In this document: piece by piece, positions 1 through 7,061 of the stretch
Numbering within the stretch: the first letter of the stretch is position 1
Layout: each line of letters opens with the position of its first letter
Assembly (NCBI GenBank): GCA_947039785.1
Contig: CAMQZX010000014.1
Coordinates: 1 to 32,522 of the forward strand
DNA length: 32,522 nucleotides
Direction of reading: 5' to 3'
Origin: an uncultured Lachnospiraceae bacterium
GTDB lineage: Bacteria > Bacillota > Clostridia > Lachnospirales > Lachnospiraceae
Notes under the pieces: model-generated
Databases searched by the model: none
Told to the model about the DNA's origin: nothing
The model's input: the letters and a program-made list of their open reading frames with translations, nothing else
Made by a program: the position numbers and the translations under genes

Positions 1-13
1 GTATAAGAGACAG
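1..13. other. Residual Tn5 mosaic-end adapter (library artefact)
   Basis: The first 13 bases equal the last 13 bases of the 19-bp Tn5 mosaic end used in Nextera tagmentation. The right end of the window carries the full inverted mosaic end plus adapter, so this is untrimmed library sequence and not genomic. Confidence 0.93.
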
Positions 14-149
14 GCAGAGGATAGGTTTTCACTTCCTGAGCGGATTTGGAATATTCGGGACAGACAAGGCGCTTTCCCAGTCTGTGATGAAGCGGAAGCT
101 GTTCAATTTGATCCGATGTCAGGTAACTGCATAATTCGAAAAGGGTCAT
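14..149 (-). CDS. 5' fragment of an unidentified protein, divergent from araA (partial)
   Basis: An open frame of about 45 codons starts at the ATG complementary to 147-149 and runs leftward off the genomic sequence into the adapter. The N-terminus reads MTLFELCSYLTSDQIEQLPL and continues without a stop. An AAGGAG lies upstream with a somewhat long 13-nt spacing, and a promoter-like TTGCAT-16-TAAAAT lies further upstream. No family is recognised from this fragment: there is no visible helix-turn-helix, signal peptide or membrane segment. Its divergent position might suit an arabinose regulator or another sugar gene, but that is only context. The coding call rests on RBS, promoter and uninterrupted frame. 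Confidence 0.55.
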
Positions 150-183
150 GTCTTTTTACTTGCTCCTTCATTATTTACTTATT

Positions 184-211
184 ATTTTACCAAAAATGAA
201 TGATAATGCAA
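184..211 (-). promoter_or_regulatory. Candidate promoter for the partial minus-strand gene
   Basis: Read on the minus strand: -35 TTGCAT (206-211), 16-bp spacer, -10 TAAAAT (184-189) preceded by TGG, an extended -10 (TGnTAAAAT). It points at the partial gene starting at 149. Confidence 0.45.
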
Positions 212-264
212 GCATTCAGGGTCGGATTTGGTAACAAACGAAAAAAAGGAAAAGTATTATGCAA

Positions 265-293
265 TGGTAAATCTGCCTGACGCTTTTTATAAT
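265..293 (+). promoter_or_regulatory. Candidate araA promoter
   Basis: A perfect -10 TATAAT (288-293) lies 38 nt before the araA start. At 17 bp spacing the -35 is only TGGTAA, a poor match. A weak -35 would fit an activator-dependent or catabolite-controlled sugar promoter, but no cre or AraR-type palindrome was recognised. Confidence 0.35.
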
Positions 294-331
294 GAATGTA
301 TCAATTATTTTCAGGAAGGCGAGGATGCGAA

Positions 332-1831
332 ATGTTAAAAAATAAGAAATACCAGTTTTGGTTTTGTACAGGATCACAGGATTTATACGGGGACGAATGC
401 CTGGCAAATGTTGCAGAGCATTCCAGAAAAATTGTAGAGGCACTGAATGCTTCTGGAAATCTGCCCTTTGAAGTTGTATGGAAGCCTACTCTGATCACAA
501 ATGAATTGATCAGAAAAACATTTAATGAAGCAAATATTGACGAAAACTGTGCTGGAGTTATCACATGGATGCATACCTTTTCACCGGCAAAATCATGGAT
601 TTTAGGACTTCAGGAGTATAGAAAGCCTCTGCTGCATTTACATACTCAGTTCAACCGCGAAATCCCTTATGATACCATTGATATGGATTTCATGAATGAA
701 AATCAGGCTGCTCATGGAGACAGAGAATATGGACATATTTTCAGCCGTCTTGGTATGGAACGCAAGGTAATCATGGGATATTGGGCGGACGAAGCAGTTC
801 AGAAGAGAATCGGTTCCTGGATGCGTACTGCCATTGGCGTAATCGAGAGCAGCCATATCCGTGTAATGCGTATTGCAGACAATATGCGAAACGTTGCTGT
901 TACAGAAGGTGACAAAGTAGAAGCCCAGATTAAATTCGGCTGGGAAGTGGATGCATATCCGGTAAATGAAATTGCGGAAGCAGTAGCGTGCGTATCACAG
1001 GCAGATATTGATACACTGGTAGAAGAGTATTACTCAAAATATGATATTCTACTTGAGGGAAGAGACGAAAAGGAATTCCGTCAGCATGTGGCAGTACAGG
1101 CAGGAATCGAAATTGGATTTGAGAGATTCCTGGAAGAGAAAAATTATCAGGCAATCGTTACCCATTTTGGGGATTTGGGAAGCCTGAAGCAGCTTCCGGG
1201 TCTGGCAATTCAGAGATTGATGGAAAAAGGTTACGGATTCGGCGGCGAGGGCGACTGGAAGACAGCGGCTATGGTTCGTCTGATGAAGATTATGACAGAA
1301 GGTATGGAAGACGCGAAAGGTACTTCCTTTATGGAGGATTATACTTATAATCTTGTACCTGGTAAGGAAGGTATCCTTCAGGCTCATATGTTGGAAGTGT
1401 GCCCTTCAATTGCAGATGGAAGAATTGGAATCAAAGAGCAGCCGCTGTCCATGGGCGACAGAGAAGACCCGGCACGTCTTGTATTTACTGCTAAAGAAGG
1501 ACCAGGTGTTGCAACCTCGCTGATTGATCTGGGTGACAGATTCCGACTGATCATCAATAACGTAAACTGCAAGAAGACAGAAAAACCGATGCCGAAGCTT
1601 CCTGTGGCAACAGCATTCTGGACACCAGAGCCAAACCTTCAGACAGGTGCTGAGGCATGGATTCTGGCAGGTGGTGCACATCACACCGCGTTTAGCTATG
1701 ACCTGACTGCTGAGCAGATGGGAGACTGGGCTGCATATATGGGTATTGAGGCTGTTTACATTGACAATGATACCACAATTCGTCAGTTTAAGAATGAACT
1801 GATGTGGAACAGTCTTGCTTATCGTAAATAG
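332..1831 (+). CDS. araA: L-arabinose isomerase
   Basis: Cytosolic enzyme that isomerises L-arabinose to L-ribulose, the first step of the arabinose pathway; Mn2+-dependent and multimeric in the family. The 499-aa length matches the roughly 500 aa typical of AraA. Expected active-site residues are present: E306 in GGEGDW, E335 in FMEDYTY, H352 in HMLEVCP, and the GGAHH motif at 447-451. The ATG at 332 is preferred over an in-frame ATG at 296 because AGGAAGG/GAGG lies just before 332 and homologues begin MxxKxYxFWF. No araB, araD or transporter gene is next to it, although a divergent gene is cut off at the window edge. It ends at its own terminator and is likely monocistronic here. Confidence 0.98.
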   Translation: MLKNKKYQFWFCTGSQDLYGDECLANVAEHSRKIVEALNASGNLPFEVVWKPTLITNELIRKTFNEANIDENCAGVITWMHTFSPAKSWILGLQEYRKPLLHLHTQFNREIPYDTIDMDFMNENQAAHGDREYGHIFSRLGMERKVIMGYWADEAVQKRIGSWMRTAIGVIESSHIRVMRIADNMRNVAVTEGDKVEAQIKFGWEVDAYPVNEIAEAVACVSQADIDTLVEEYYSKYDILLEGRDEKEFRQHVAVQAGIEIGFERFLEEKNYQAIVTHFGDLGSLKQLPGLAIQRLMEKGYGFGGEGDWKTAAMVRLMKIMTEGMEDAKGTSFMEDYTYNLVPGKEGILQAHMLEVCPSIADGRIGIKEQPLSMGDREDPARLVFTAKEGPGVATSLIDLGDRFRLIINNVNCKKTEKPMPKLPVATAFWTPEPNLQTGAEAWILAGGAHHTAFSYDLTAEQMGDWAAYMGIEAVYIDNDTTIRQFKNELMWNSLAYRK

Positions 1832-1910
1832 TGGAAAAAGGCTGTGAAAGCTTTACATCTTGGAAATATAAAAAATAGTATAAATATAGTATAGAGATAA
1901 TCGTCATAAC

Positions 1911-1966
1911 AAAACCTGAATGTTGACTGTTCTTATGAAGAATGTTAACATTCAGGTTCTTTTTTT
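1911..1966 (+). terminator. Rho-independent terminator of araA
   Basis: A 15-bp stem with one G-U pair (1913-1927 with 1944-1958, core AACCTGAATGTT/AACATTCAGGTT) is followed by a run of Ts (1960-1966). It separates araA from the tcdA operon. Confidence 0.9.
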
Positions 1967-2052
1967 GGAACCTACAGATTTTATGGGCTTTCTGGAAAAA
2001 AACTTAAATATAAAAAGAGTATGAAGTTCTGTACTTTTTTGCTGACTGATAG

Positions 2053-2058
2053 TATAAT
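2053..2058 (+). promoter_or_regulatory. Candidate -10 for the tcdA operon
   Basis: TATAAT lies 23 nt before the tcdA start and just upstream of its RBS. No convincing -35 is seen at 16-18 bp spacing (TGTACT at 17), so this is tentative. Confidence 0.35.
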
Positions 2059-2081
2059 AAAGGGCATTAGGAGGAAACCTT

Positions 2082-2834
2082 ATGCTGAACGAATTTTCAA
2101 GGACGGAGATTTTATTAGGGGAAGAGGGAGTGGATAAGCTGGGCAAGGCGAAAGTGGCAGTTTTTGGACTGGGGGGCGTTGGCTCTTATGTGACAGAAGC
2201 TCTGGCACGCTGTGGAATCGGCGGATTAACGCTTGTGGATCACGACGTGATCTCAGTAACAAATATTAACAGACAGATTTATGCGCTACATTCCACTGTC
2301 GGTAAAGCGAAGGTCCAGGTGGCCCAGGAGAGAATCCGGGATATTGATTCAGATATTCTGGTGCGCACATATGAGACCTTTTATAATGCGGACACGGCAT
2401 CCATGTTTGATTTTGGGGACTATGATTATATCGTAGATGCTATTGATACGGTATCATCTAAGATTCTGCTGATCGAGAATGCCAAAAAAGCCAATGTTCC
2501 GATTATATCCTGTATGGGAACCGGGAATAAGCTGGATCCCACACGTTTTGAAATTACAGACATATCTAAGACAAGTGTATGTCCTTTGGCTAAGGTGATG
2601 CGCACAGAGCTGCGCAAGCGGGGGATTCGTAAGGTGAAGGTCTTGTATTCGAAGGAACGTCCCATTAAGAACACGGACAAGAATAATGAGACTAAAGGGA
2701 ATACGGATCGTCCGGTACCTGGAAGTATATCCTTTGTACCCAGCGTGGCAGGACTGTGCATTGCTGCTGAGATTGTGAAAGATTTGCTACATCTTTCCAG
2801 AAGAGAGGGACTATACTTTAATAAAAAAGAATGA
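2082..2834 (+). CDS. tcdA: tRNA threonylcarbamoyladenosine dehydratase (ThiF/HesA/MoeB family)
   Basis: ATP-dependent, E1-like enzyme that cyclises t6A37 to ct6A in ANN-decoding tRNAs (known function of TcdA/CsdL). The 250-aa protein has the nucleotide-binding GLGGVGSYVTEALARCG near residues 29-45, followed by LVDHD, NINRQI, and later VDAID, all typical of the family. The mid-region TSVCPLAKVMRTELRKRG is characteristic of TcdA rather than MoeB or ThiF. It lacks the C-terminal extension of ubiquitin-like-protein activators. RBS AGGAGG is well placed. Its stop overlaps the murB start (ATGA), implying translational coupling. ThiF-like alternatives are less likely because no thiamine or molybdopterin genes are nearby. 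Confidence 0.92.
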   Translation: MLNEFSRTEILLGEEGVDKLGKAKVAVFGLGGVGSYVTEALARCGIGGLTLVDHDVISVTNINRQIYALHSTVGKAKVQVAQERIRDIDSDILVRTYETFYNADTASMFDFGDYDYIVDAIDTVSSKILLIENAKKANVPIISCMGTGNKLDPTRFEITDISKTSVCPLAKVMRTELRKRGIRKVKVLYSKERPIKNTDKNNETKGNTDRPVPGSISFVPSVAGLCIAAEIVKDLLHLSRREGLYFNKKE

Positions 2835-3757
2835 GGAAGAAGTCAGTGAACGAAGAGATTTTTAATAAGTTTTGCAGTATACTGGGAAGTGACCATGTTT
2901 TCTGCGAGGAACCAATGAGTAAGCATACCACATTTCGGATTGGGGGACCTGCCAGATATTTTTTGTGTCCTCAGTCTGTGGAGGAGATTCAGGAGATACT
3001 CAGAATTTGCAGAGAAGAGTCTCTGCCCAGTTTTATTTTAGGAAATGGAAGCAATCTGCTGGTCAGTGACAAAGGATACGATGGTGTGATTATTCAGCTT
3101 TACCGAAGCTTTTCCGGTGTGGAAGTAGATGGAAGCTGTGTTCGTGCTAAGGCGGGTGCTCTTTTGTCTTCTGTGTCCAGAGTGGCTATGGAAGCTGGTT
3201 TGACGGGTCTTGAGTTTGCGGGAGGAATTCCGGGAACTTTAGGCGGTGCGGTGGTGATGAATGCAGGAGCCTACGGCGGTGAGATGAAGGATGTGCTTGT
3301 TCAAGTGACAGTACTTACCCAGGAAGGTAAGGTGCTGACGTTGGAAGCTGGAGAGCTTCAGATGGGGTATCGCACCAGCATTGTGAAGACTGCCGGCTAT
3401 ATTGTATTGGAAGCTGTGATGCAGCTTCAGCCGGGTGAGGATGTTGTCATTCGTGCCAGAATGAAGGAGCTGTCGGAGCTTCGTACCAGTAAGCAGCCTC
3501 TGGAGTATCCCAGTGCCGGAAGCACTTTTAAACGGCCGGAAGGTTATTTTGCAGGTAAGCTGATTATGGACTCTGGATTGCGGGGATATCAGGTTGGCGG
3601 TGCGCAGGTATCAGAGAAGCACTGCGGATTTGTGATTAATAAAGACAGTGCAACAGCAGCAGATGTAGTACAGCTGATGCGGGATGTGCAGGATAAAGTG
3701 AAAGAAGATGCCGGAGTAATACTGGAACCGGAAGTGAAATTTCTGGGCGAATTTTAA
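2831..3757 (+). CDS. murB: UDP-N-acetylenolpyruvoylglucosamine reductase
   Basis: Cytosolic FAD enzyme that uses NADPH to reduce UDP-GlcNAc-enolpyruvate to UDP-MurNAc, the second committed step of peptidoglycan precursor synthesis. The 308-aa length is that of Gram-positive (type II) MurB. Visible motifs are HTTFRIGGPA near the start, GNGSNLLVSD, the FAD-binding GGIPGTLGGAVVMNAGAYGGE, YRTS, the catalytic serine in SAGSTFKRP, and the C-terminal acid in LEPEVKFLG. The start overlaps the tcdA stop. In Firmicutes murB commonly precedes the rapZ-whiA cluster, as here. Confidence 0.97.
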   Translation: MRKKSVNEEIFNKFCSILGSDHVFCEEPMSKHTTFRIGGPARYFLCPQSVEEIQEILRICREESLPSFILGNGSNLLVSDKGYDGVIIQLYRSFSGVEVDGSCVRAKAGALLSSVSRVAMEAGLTGLEFAGGIPGTLGGAVVMNAGAYGGEMKDVLVQVTVLTQEGKVLTLEAGELQMGYRTSIVKTAGYIVLEAVMQLQPGEDVVIRARMKELSELRTSKQPLEYPSAGSTFKRPEGYFAGKLIMDSGLRGYQVGGAQVSEKHCGFVINKDSATAADVVQLMRDVQDKVKEDAGVILEPEVKFLGEF

Positions 3758-3758
3758 T

Positions 3759-3782
3759 GAGGAAAGCCGTAAGGCTTTTCTT
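3759..3782 (+). terminator. Weak hairpin between murB and rapZ
   Basis: A 10-bp stem with two G-U pairs (GAGGAAAGCC with GGCTTTTCTT) closes a GTAA tetraloop right after the murB stop. There is no long T tract, so it may be an attenuator or mRNA-stabilising hairpin rather than a full terminator. Confidence 0.45.
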
Positions 3783-3835
3783 CCGTTTTAAGTAGATTTA
3801 GTGCGGTTAAGTGTGAAAAATTCAAGGAGTAAAAG

Positions 3836-4717
3836 ATGCGTTTTGTAATAGTAACGGGAGTATCGGGTGCTGGAAAGACCACGGCACTTAAGATGCTGGA
3901 AGACATGAATTATTTTTGCGTAGATAATTTACCCGTTTTGCTTATTGAAAAATTTACTTCTATTGCCATGGACATGACTGCAGAAGGGGTGCGAAATGTG
4001 GCATTGGGAGTGGATGTGAGAAACGGTCAGTCGCTGGATGGACTGGAACATGTGTTAGACAGCCTGGAAGCGGCAGGGTATGAGTACGAGATCCTTTTTT
4101 TGGATGCCAGAGATGATGTGCTGATCAAGCGTTATAAGGAAACCAGAAGAAATCATCCTTTGGCTTCCGATGGAAGAGTGGATCTGGGAATCCGAAGAGA
4201 ACGGGAAAGACTGGAATTTTTAAAAACCAGAGCAGATTATATTATTGACACCAGTCAGCTTCTCACCAAGGAACTGCGCAAAGAGATGGAGAAAATCTTT
4301 GTGGAGGATCTGGAGTTTAAAAGCCTGATGATTTCTGTACTATCCTTTGGATTTAAGTACGGAATTCCAAGTGATTCGGATCTTGTATTCGATGTACGGT
4401 TCCTTCCAAATCCTTATTATATTGATGAGCTGAGACCTTTAAGTGGTGAGGATGCTTTGGTAAGAGATTATGTCATGAGCTCAGAGGCAGCTCAGGAGTT
4501 TGCCCGGAAGCTGGAAGATATGGTGAAGTTTTTGATTCCCCATTATATGAGTGAAGGGAAGAACAATCTGGTTATCAGCATTGGCTGTACAGGAGGAAAG
4601 CATCGGTCAGTGACGCTGGCAAAAGAACTGTATCATCGTCTGGAAGGCTGTGCAGACTACGGTCTGCGTATAGAGCATCGCGACATTGAGAAAGATGCAA
4701 TCCGCAAAAAACTGTAA
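3836..4717 (+). CDS. rapZ: RapZ/YvcJ family nucleotide-binding protein
   Basis: P-loop protein of the RapZ (YvcJ) family. In E. coli RapZ is an RNA-binding adaptor controlling the GlmZ/GlmS amino-sugar pathway; in Bacillus YvcJ binds and hydrolyses nucleotides and its role is less clear. The 293-aa protein has a Walker A at residues 8-15 (GVSGAGKT), VDNLP near 30, an acidic FLDARDD segment, and the family C-terminal motif IGCTGGKHRSV near 248-258. RBS AAGGAG is present. It lies between murB and whiA. The yvcK gene that sits between rapZ and whiA in Bacillus is missing here. Confidence 0.95.
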   Translation: MRFVIVTGVSGAGKTTALKMLEDMNYFCVDNLPVLLIEKFTSIAMDMTAEGVRNVALGVDVRNGQSLDGLEHVLDSLEAAGYEYEILFLDARDDVLIKRYKETRRNHPLASDGRVDLGIRRERERLEFLKTRADYIIDTSQLLTKELRKEMEKIFVEDLEFKSLMISVLSFGFKYGIPSDSDLVFDVRFLPNPYYIDELRPLSGEDALVRDYVMSSEAAQEFARKLEDMVKFLIPHYMSEGKNNLVISIGCTGGKHRSVTLAKELYHRLEGCADYGLRIEHRDIEKDAIRKKL

Positions 4718-4738
4718 GAAGTAATAAAGAGGTAGCAT

Positions 4739-5704
4739 ATGTCATTTTCCAGTGAAGTGAAAGAAGAGCTTACCCGGCGCAGCGGTACTGCGAGACATTG
4801 TAAAATAGCAGAGATGGCAGCAATCCTGTCCATGTGCGGACAGATTCATATGAATGAGAGATGGCAGTTCTCTTTGAAGATTCAGACAGAAAACGCTGCA
4901 GTTTCGAGAAAGTACTTTACATTATTAAGAAAAACCTTTAATATAAATACAGAAATATCAATTGCGAGGAATCCAAGCCTGAAAAAGAGCAGTGTATATA
5001 CGATTTTGATTAATGACCCCACGGAGGCACTGCGGGTTCTGGAGGCAGTGAAACTGGTCCGGTGTAAGGATGATTCCTGGGAAATCCTGAATCTGGTAAA
5101 TCCTGTGGTGTTTCAGAAAGATTGCTGTAAGCGGGCATTTATCCGAGGGGCCTTTTTATCCTCTGGTTCCATCAGCGATCCTGAGAAATTTTATCATTTT
5201 GAGATTGTATGCCAGAGTCTGGAGAAGGCAGAGCAGATTAAGGGAATTATCCAGAGTTTTCGGATTGATGCCAAGATTGTAATCAGGAAGAAAACATATG
5301 TGGTCTATGTGAAGGAAGGAGCGCAGATTGTGGACCTTCTGGGAATCATGGAGGCAAACGTGGCTTTGATGAATCTGGAAAACATACGGATCTTAAAGGA
5401 CATGCGCAATTCCGTTAATCGTAAAGTAAACTGTGAAGCAGCCAACATCAACAAGACAGTGAATGCGGCTGTGAAGCAGATTGAGGATATTCGTTATATA
5501 GAAAACACTGTGGGATTCCAGAAATTAAGTGAGGGACTGGAAGAAATCGCCAGAATGAGGCTGCAGTATCCGGAGGCAACCTTAAAAGAACTGGGTATGA
5601 TGTTAAATCCACAGGTGGGTAAATCCGGAGTGAATCATAGATTAAGAAAACTAAGCGCGATAGCAGAAGAGTTAAGAGGTAACAAGGAGGAGCAATTTTT
5701 ATGA
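4739..5704 (+). CDS. whiA: DNA-binding protein WhiA
   Basis: WhiA homologues bind DNA and affect sporulation gene expression in Streptomyces and cell division or chromosome segregation in Bacillus. The 321-aa protein has the usual N-terminal MSFSSEVKEEL, a LAGLIDADG-like central domain (for example RAFIRGAFLSSGS near residue 138) and a C-terminal helix-turn-helix around 260-310 (LEEIARMRLQYPEATLKELG, then SGVNHRLRKL). The LAGLIDADG catalytic acids are not expected to act as a nuclease in this family. Its stop overlaps the following crh-like start by ATGA. Confidence 0.97.
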   Translation: MSFSSEVKEELTRRSGTARHCKIAEMAAILSMCGQIHMNERWQFSLKIQTENAAVSRKYFTLLRKTFNINTEISIARNPSLKKSSVYTILINDPTEALRVLEAVKLVRCKDDSWEILNLVNPVVFQKDCCKRAFIRGAFLSSGSISDPEKFYHFEIVCQSLEKAEQIKGIIQSFRIDAKIVIRKKTYVVYVKEGAQIVDLLGIMEANVALMNLENIRILKDMRNSVNRKVNCEAANINKTVNAAVKQIEDIRYIENTVGFQKLSEGLEEIARMRLQYPEATLKELGMMLNPQVGKSGVNHRLRKLSAIAEELRGNKEEQFL

Positions 5705-5955
5705 TTAAGAAACCTGTGAAGATCAACTTGAATACTGGTCTGGAGGCAAGACCGGTGGCACAATTAGTGCAGGTAGCCAGCCAATTCGACAGCGATATTC
5801 ATGTGGAAGTGGGTCAGAAGAAGGTGAATGCCAAGAGCATCATGGGAATGATGACGTTAGGCCTGGATATGGGTGAAGAAATCATATTATCTGCCAATGG
5901 CGAAGATGAAACGGAAGCCATGCGCAGTATGGAAGATTATCTCAGCGGAAAGTAA
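5701..5955 (+). CDS. crh: HPr-fold regulatory protein, Crh-like (active-site His replaced by Glu)
   Basis: An 84-aa protein with the HPr fold. The phosphocarrier motif GLHARP reads GLEARP, so residue 15, the histidine phosphorylated by enzyme I, is glutamate. The regulatory serine is kept at exactly position 46 (NAKSIMGMM). Bacillus Crh likewise lacks His15 (Gln) but keeps Ser46, and acts with CcpA in catabolite repression. The gene follows whiA as in the Bacillus yvcJ-yvcK-yvcL-crh cluster. I infer a Crh-type regulator unable to transfer phosphate in the PTS. RBS AAGGAGG lies inside whiA, and the start overlaps the whiA stop. A structural Glu mimicking phospho-His is possible but unproven. 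Confidence 0.88.
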   Translation: MIKKPVKINLNTGLEARPVAQLVQVASQFDSDIHVEVGQKKVNAKSIMGMMTLGLDMGEEIILSANGEDETEAMRSMEDYLSGK

Positions 5956-6008
5956 ACACAAGTTTACATAAAACGATTGCTGTATAATGCTGTTAGGGGC
6001 GACTTATG

Positions 6009-6070
6009 AAAAGAAGCTGTTGCAGACTATGAAGGGGGTTCCTGGTCATATTCTGCAACAGCTTCTTTTT
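6009..6070. terminator. Bidirectional terminator between crh-like and GNAT genes
   Basis: A perfect 16-bp stem (6011-6026 with 6052-6067, core GAAGCTGTTGCAG) has A residues before it and a T tract after it, so it can end transcription from both converging genes. Confidence 0.92.
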
Positions 6071-6085
6071 ATATAATGGGTAAAT

Positions 6086-6835
6086 TTATACTCTTTTTAA
6101 CCGGAACCAGTACTTGTAACAATCCTGAAAGCCCAGATTGTAGTAGAGTTTTTTAGCAGAGATGTTGTCCGGTACTACCTGAAGATAGGCGCGCTGGGCA
6201 CCCTGACGGATTCCCTCATTTAAAATACTCTGACAAATGGCCTGTGCGTAGTGACGGCGGCGGTAGCAGGGGTCTACATGAATTGCGTAAAGACCGATAT
6301 GGTCTCTGTCCAGAATTCCCAGGCCGATTGCCACGATTCGGTTGTCCTGCTGAATGGAAGCCACCACTGTATCCTTGGGAATGGCAGAATACATGGTGGG
6401 GACAATTCTGCGGTGGATCATGCTGGTGGTACCCTTGAAAGAGAACAGGGCATCCAGCCAGTCCCAGGGGATTTCTTTATCCAAATTCACCTTTACGGGG
6501 AGGTCTTTTGGAGTGAAGGCGGACAAATCCAGAGTCTTTACTTCCGTGGGGTGGGCAATCACATAGTCCAGAGATTCCAGATAACGGTCAAATTCCGGGT
6601 CCACCAGTGGAGAAATCTTAAAGATGCAGGGAGTTCCCCAGTGACAGTAAATATTTTCGCAATAATCTACCTTTTCCTCGAGGGGAATAGTGGAAGCGCC
6701 AATCTGTTCCACGCTGTTGGTACGGTGGGTATAAAAATAAGAAAAACGCAGCAGCCATCCATCATAAATCTGAATCTGATGGGAAGGCCAGGCATTAAGT
6801 GACATGTCTTCGATTTGTTTTATATAAGCAAGCAT
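6086..6835 (-). CDS. GNAT family N-acetyltransferase
   Basis: A 249-aa protein with a C-terminal GNAT fold: a substrate-side strand (VASIQQDNRIVAIGLG), then GLYAIHVDPCYRRRHYAQAI, then AYLQVVPDNISAKKLYYNLGF near residues 215-236, the typical beta4-alpha3 and beta5 signature. The acetyl-CoA loop, normally Q/RxxGxG/A, reads RRRHYA, with His where the first Gly is usual. The N-terminal 120 residues, starting MLAYIKQIEDMSLNAWPSHQ, look like the extra domain of two-domain GNATs; the substrate cannot be told. RBS AGGAGG precedes the start by 12 nt. It converges on the crh-like gene and has its own promoter. Confidence 0.85.
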   Translation of the reverse strand: MLAYIKQIEDMSLNAWPSHQIQIYDGWLLRFSYFYTHRTNSVEQIGASTIPLEEKVDYCENIYCHWGTPCIFKISPLVDPEFDRYLESLDYVIAHPTEVKTLDLSAFTPKDLPVKVNLDKEIPWDWLDALFSFKGTTSMIHRRIVPTMYSAIPKDTVVASIQQDNRIVAIGLGILDRDHIGLYAIHVDPCYRRRHYAQAICQSILNEGIRQGAQRAYLQVVPDNISAKKLYYNLGFQDCYKYWFRLKRV

Positions 6836-6864
6836 AATACTAATATCCCTCCTGAAATAACACC

Positions 6865-6893
6865 ATTATAAAGACTTCCAGTAAGAAAAACAA
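6865..6893 (-). promoter_or_regulatory. Promoter of the GNAT gene
   Basis: On the minus strand: TTGTTT (6888-6893), 17-bp spacer, perfect TATAAT (6865-6870), upstream of the RBS of the gene starting at 6835. Confidence 0.65.
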
Positions 6894-7061
6894 GAAAATT
6901 TGTATTTTTAGTGTACAGATTGGATGGAAAATGTTAAAATATCAAATGATATGGTATCAGAGTCAAAGAATTATATTTTTCTTGAAGGAAAATGGGTAAA
7001 TTTGGACATGAAGATATCATGATATACAAATATAGCAGGGCATAACAAGGAGGAGTGAGGA

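Noticed and set aside
296-331. N-terminal extension of araA from ATG 296
   Set aside because: The SD lies inside this stretch and homologues begin at the later Met.
6251-6802. 183-aa plus-strand ORF opposite the GNAT gene
   Set aside because: It is an antisense shadow; the minus-strand frame has RBS, promoter and GNAT motifs.
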